NCBI RefSeq assembly: GCF_009862265.1
Contig: NZ_WWGX01000108.1
Coordinates: 110-49,065, forward strand
Direction: 5' to 3'
Length of the DNA stretch: 48,956 bases
DNA from: Streptomyces sp. SID8352
GTDB taxonomy: Bacteria; Actinomycetota; Actinomycetes; Streptomycetales; Streptomycetaceae
This document shows positions 48,914-48,956 of the stretch, piece by piece (position 1 is the first letter of the stretch; each line of letters begins with the position of its first letter). The position numbers were made by a program, and so were the translations under genes. Below the pieces are notes generated by a model. The model searched no databases. It was not told where the DNA came from and saw only the letters and a program-made list of their open reading frames with translations.

Positions 48914-48956
48914 GGGTACGAGGGTATGCGGCGCGGGGACCGGCGGGCACCGGCGG

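Noticed and set aside
1..48956. CRISPR arrays, insertion sequences, prophage or biosynthetic cluster
   Set aside because: No direct repeats with unique spacers, transposase, phage structural or PKS/NRPS genes were seen; intergenic tandem repeats lack spacers.

Overview
The window comes from a very GC-rich actinomycete, almost certainly a Streptomyces. Coding regions have strong third-position GC bias, TTA codons are nearly absent, GTG starts are common, and many genes are recognisably streptomycete (mshD, glnR, nur, rsiG, ppk with a CHAD gene, DUF3099 and DUF2516 proteins). Gene order looks like the conserved chromosomal core, not a transferred island. No tRNA, rRNA, CRISPR array, transposase or integrase was seen.

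Layout. 1-4.2 kb: a leftward polyphosphate operon (ppk, CHAD protein, Nudix hydrolase) flanked by tandem repeats and by a pair of 37-nt direct repeats. 4.2-9.4 kb: a long GC-rich spacer, then a tightly overlapping operon of an ECF sigma factor, a zinc-finger multi-spanning membrane protein, an ABC ATPase, its permease and another membrane protein, followed by minisatellites. 9.9-15 kb: mshD, a PHO-box-like site, a secreted 5'-nucleotidase, and a secreted M28-family protein that has lost catalytic residues and carries a TTA codon. 15.2-20.9 kb, leftward: a membrane-anchored HtrA-type protease with an MprAB-like two-component system, a LacI regulator and glnR. 21-27 kb: hydrolase, MoaD-like protein, PYG-repeat membrane protein, DUF2993 lipoprotein-like protein, then a Cys-containing leader peptide ahead of sseA-sseC with a strong terminator. 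27-35 kb: polysaccharide deacetylase, DsrE-like protein, a 32-residue membrane peptide, nitrobindin-like protein, nur, ygfZ, dtd, rsiG, asparaginase and an Eis-type acetyltransferase. 35-41 kb: GntR and TetR regulators, a palindromic operator, a HelD-type RNA polymerase helicase and a PAP2 membrane protein. 41-43 kb: a small accessory patch with a TetR remnant and two unknown genes. 43-45 kb: an XRE regulator, HbhA-like protein and DUF2516 protein in the order known from mycobacteria. 44.7-48.9 kb, leftward: a response-regulator/PP2C phosphatase, an NlpC/P60 hydrolase and a methyltransferase.

How they fit together. Much of the window is regulation of nutrient stress and development: phosphate (ppk/CHAD, 5'-nucleotidase with a PHO box), nitrogen (glnR), nickel (nur), sulfur (cysteine leader and sseA), envelope stress (MprAB-like system with protease) and sporulation (rsiG binding c-di-GMP and WhiG). 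Two genes, the CHAD protein and the degenerate M28 protein, contain a single TTA codon each and are predicted to depend on the bldA tRNA. The best candidates for under-described biology are the degenerate M28 protein, the apparently leaderless cysteine leader peptide, the TetR-operator-HelD unit, and the sigma factor/membrane zinc-finger/ABC cluster.
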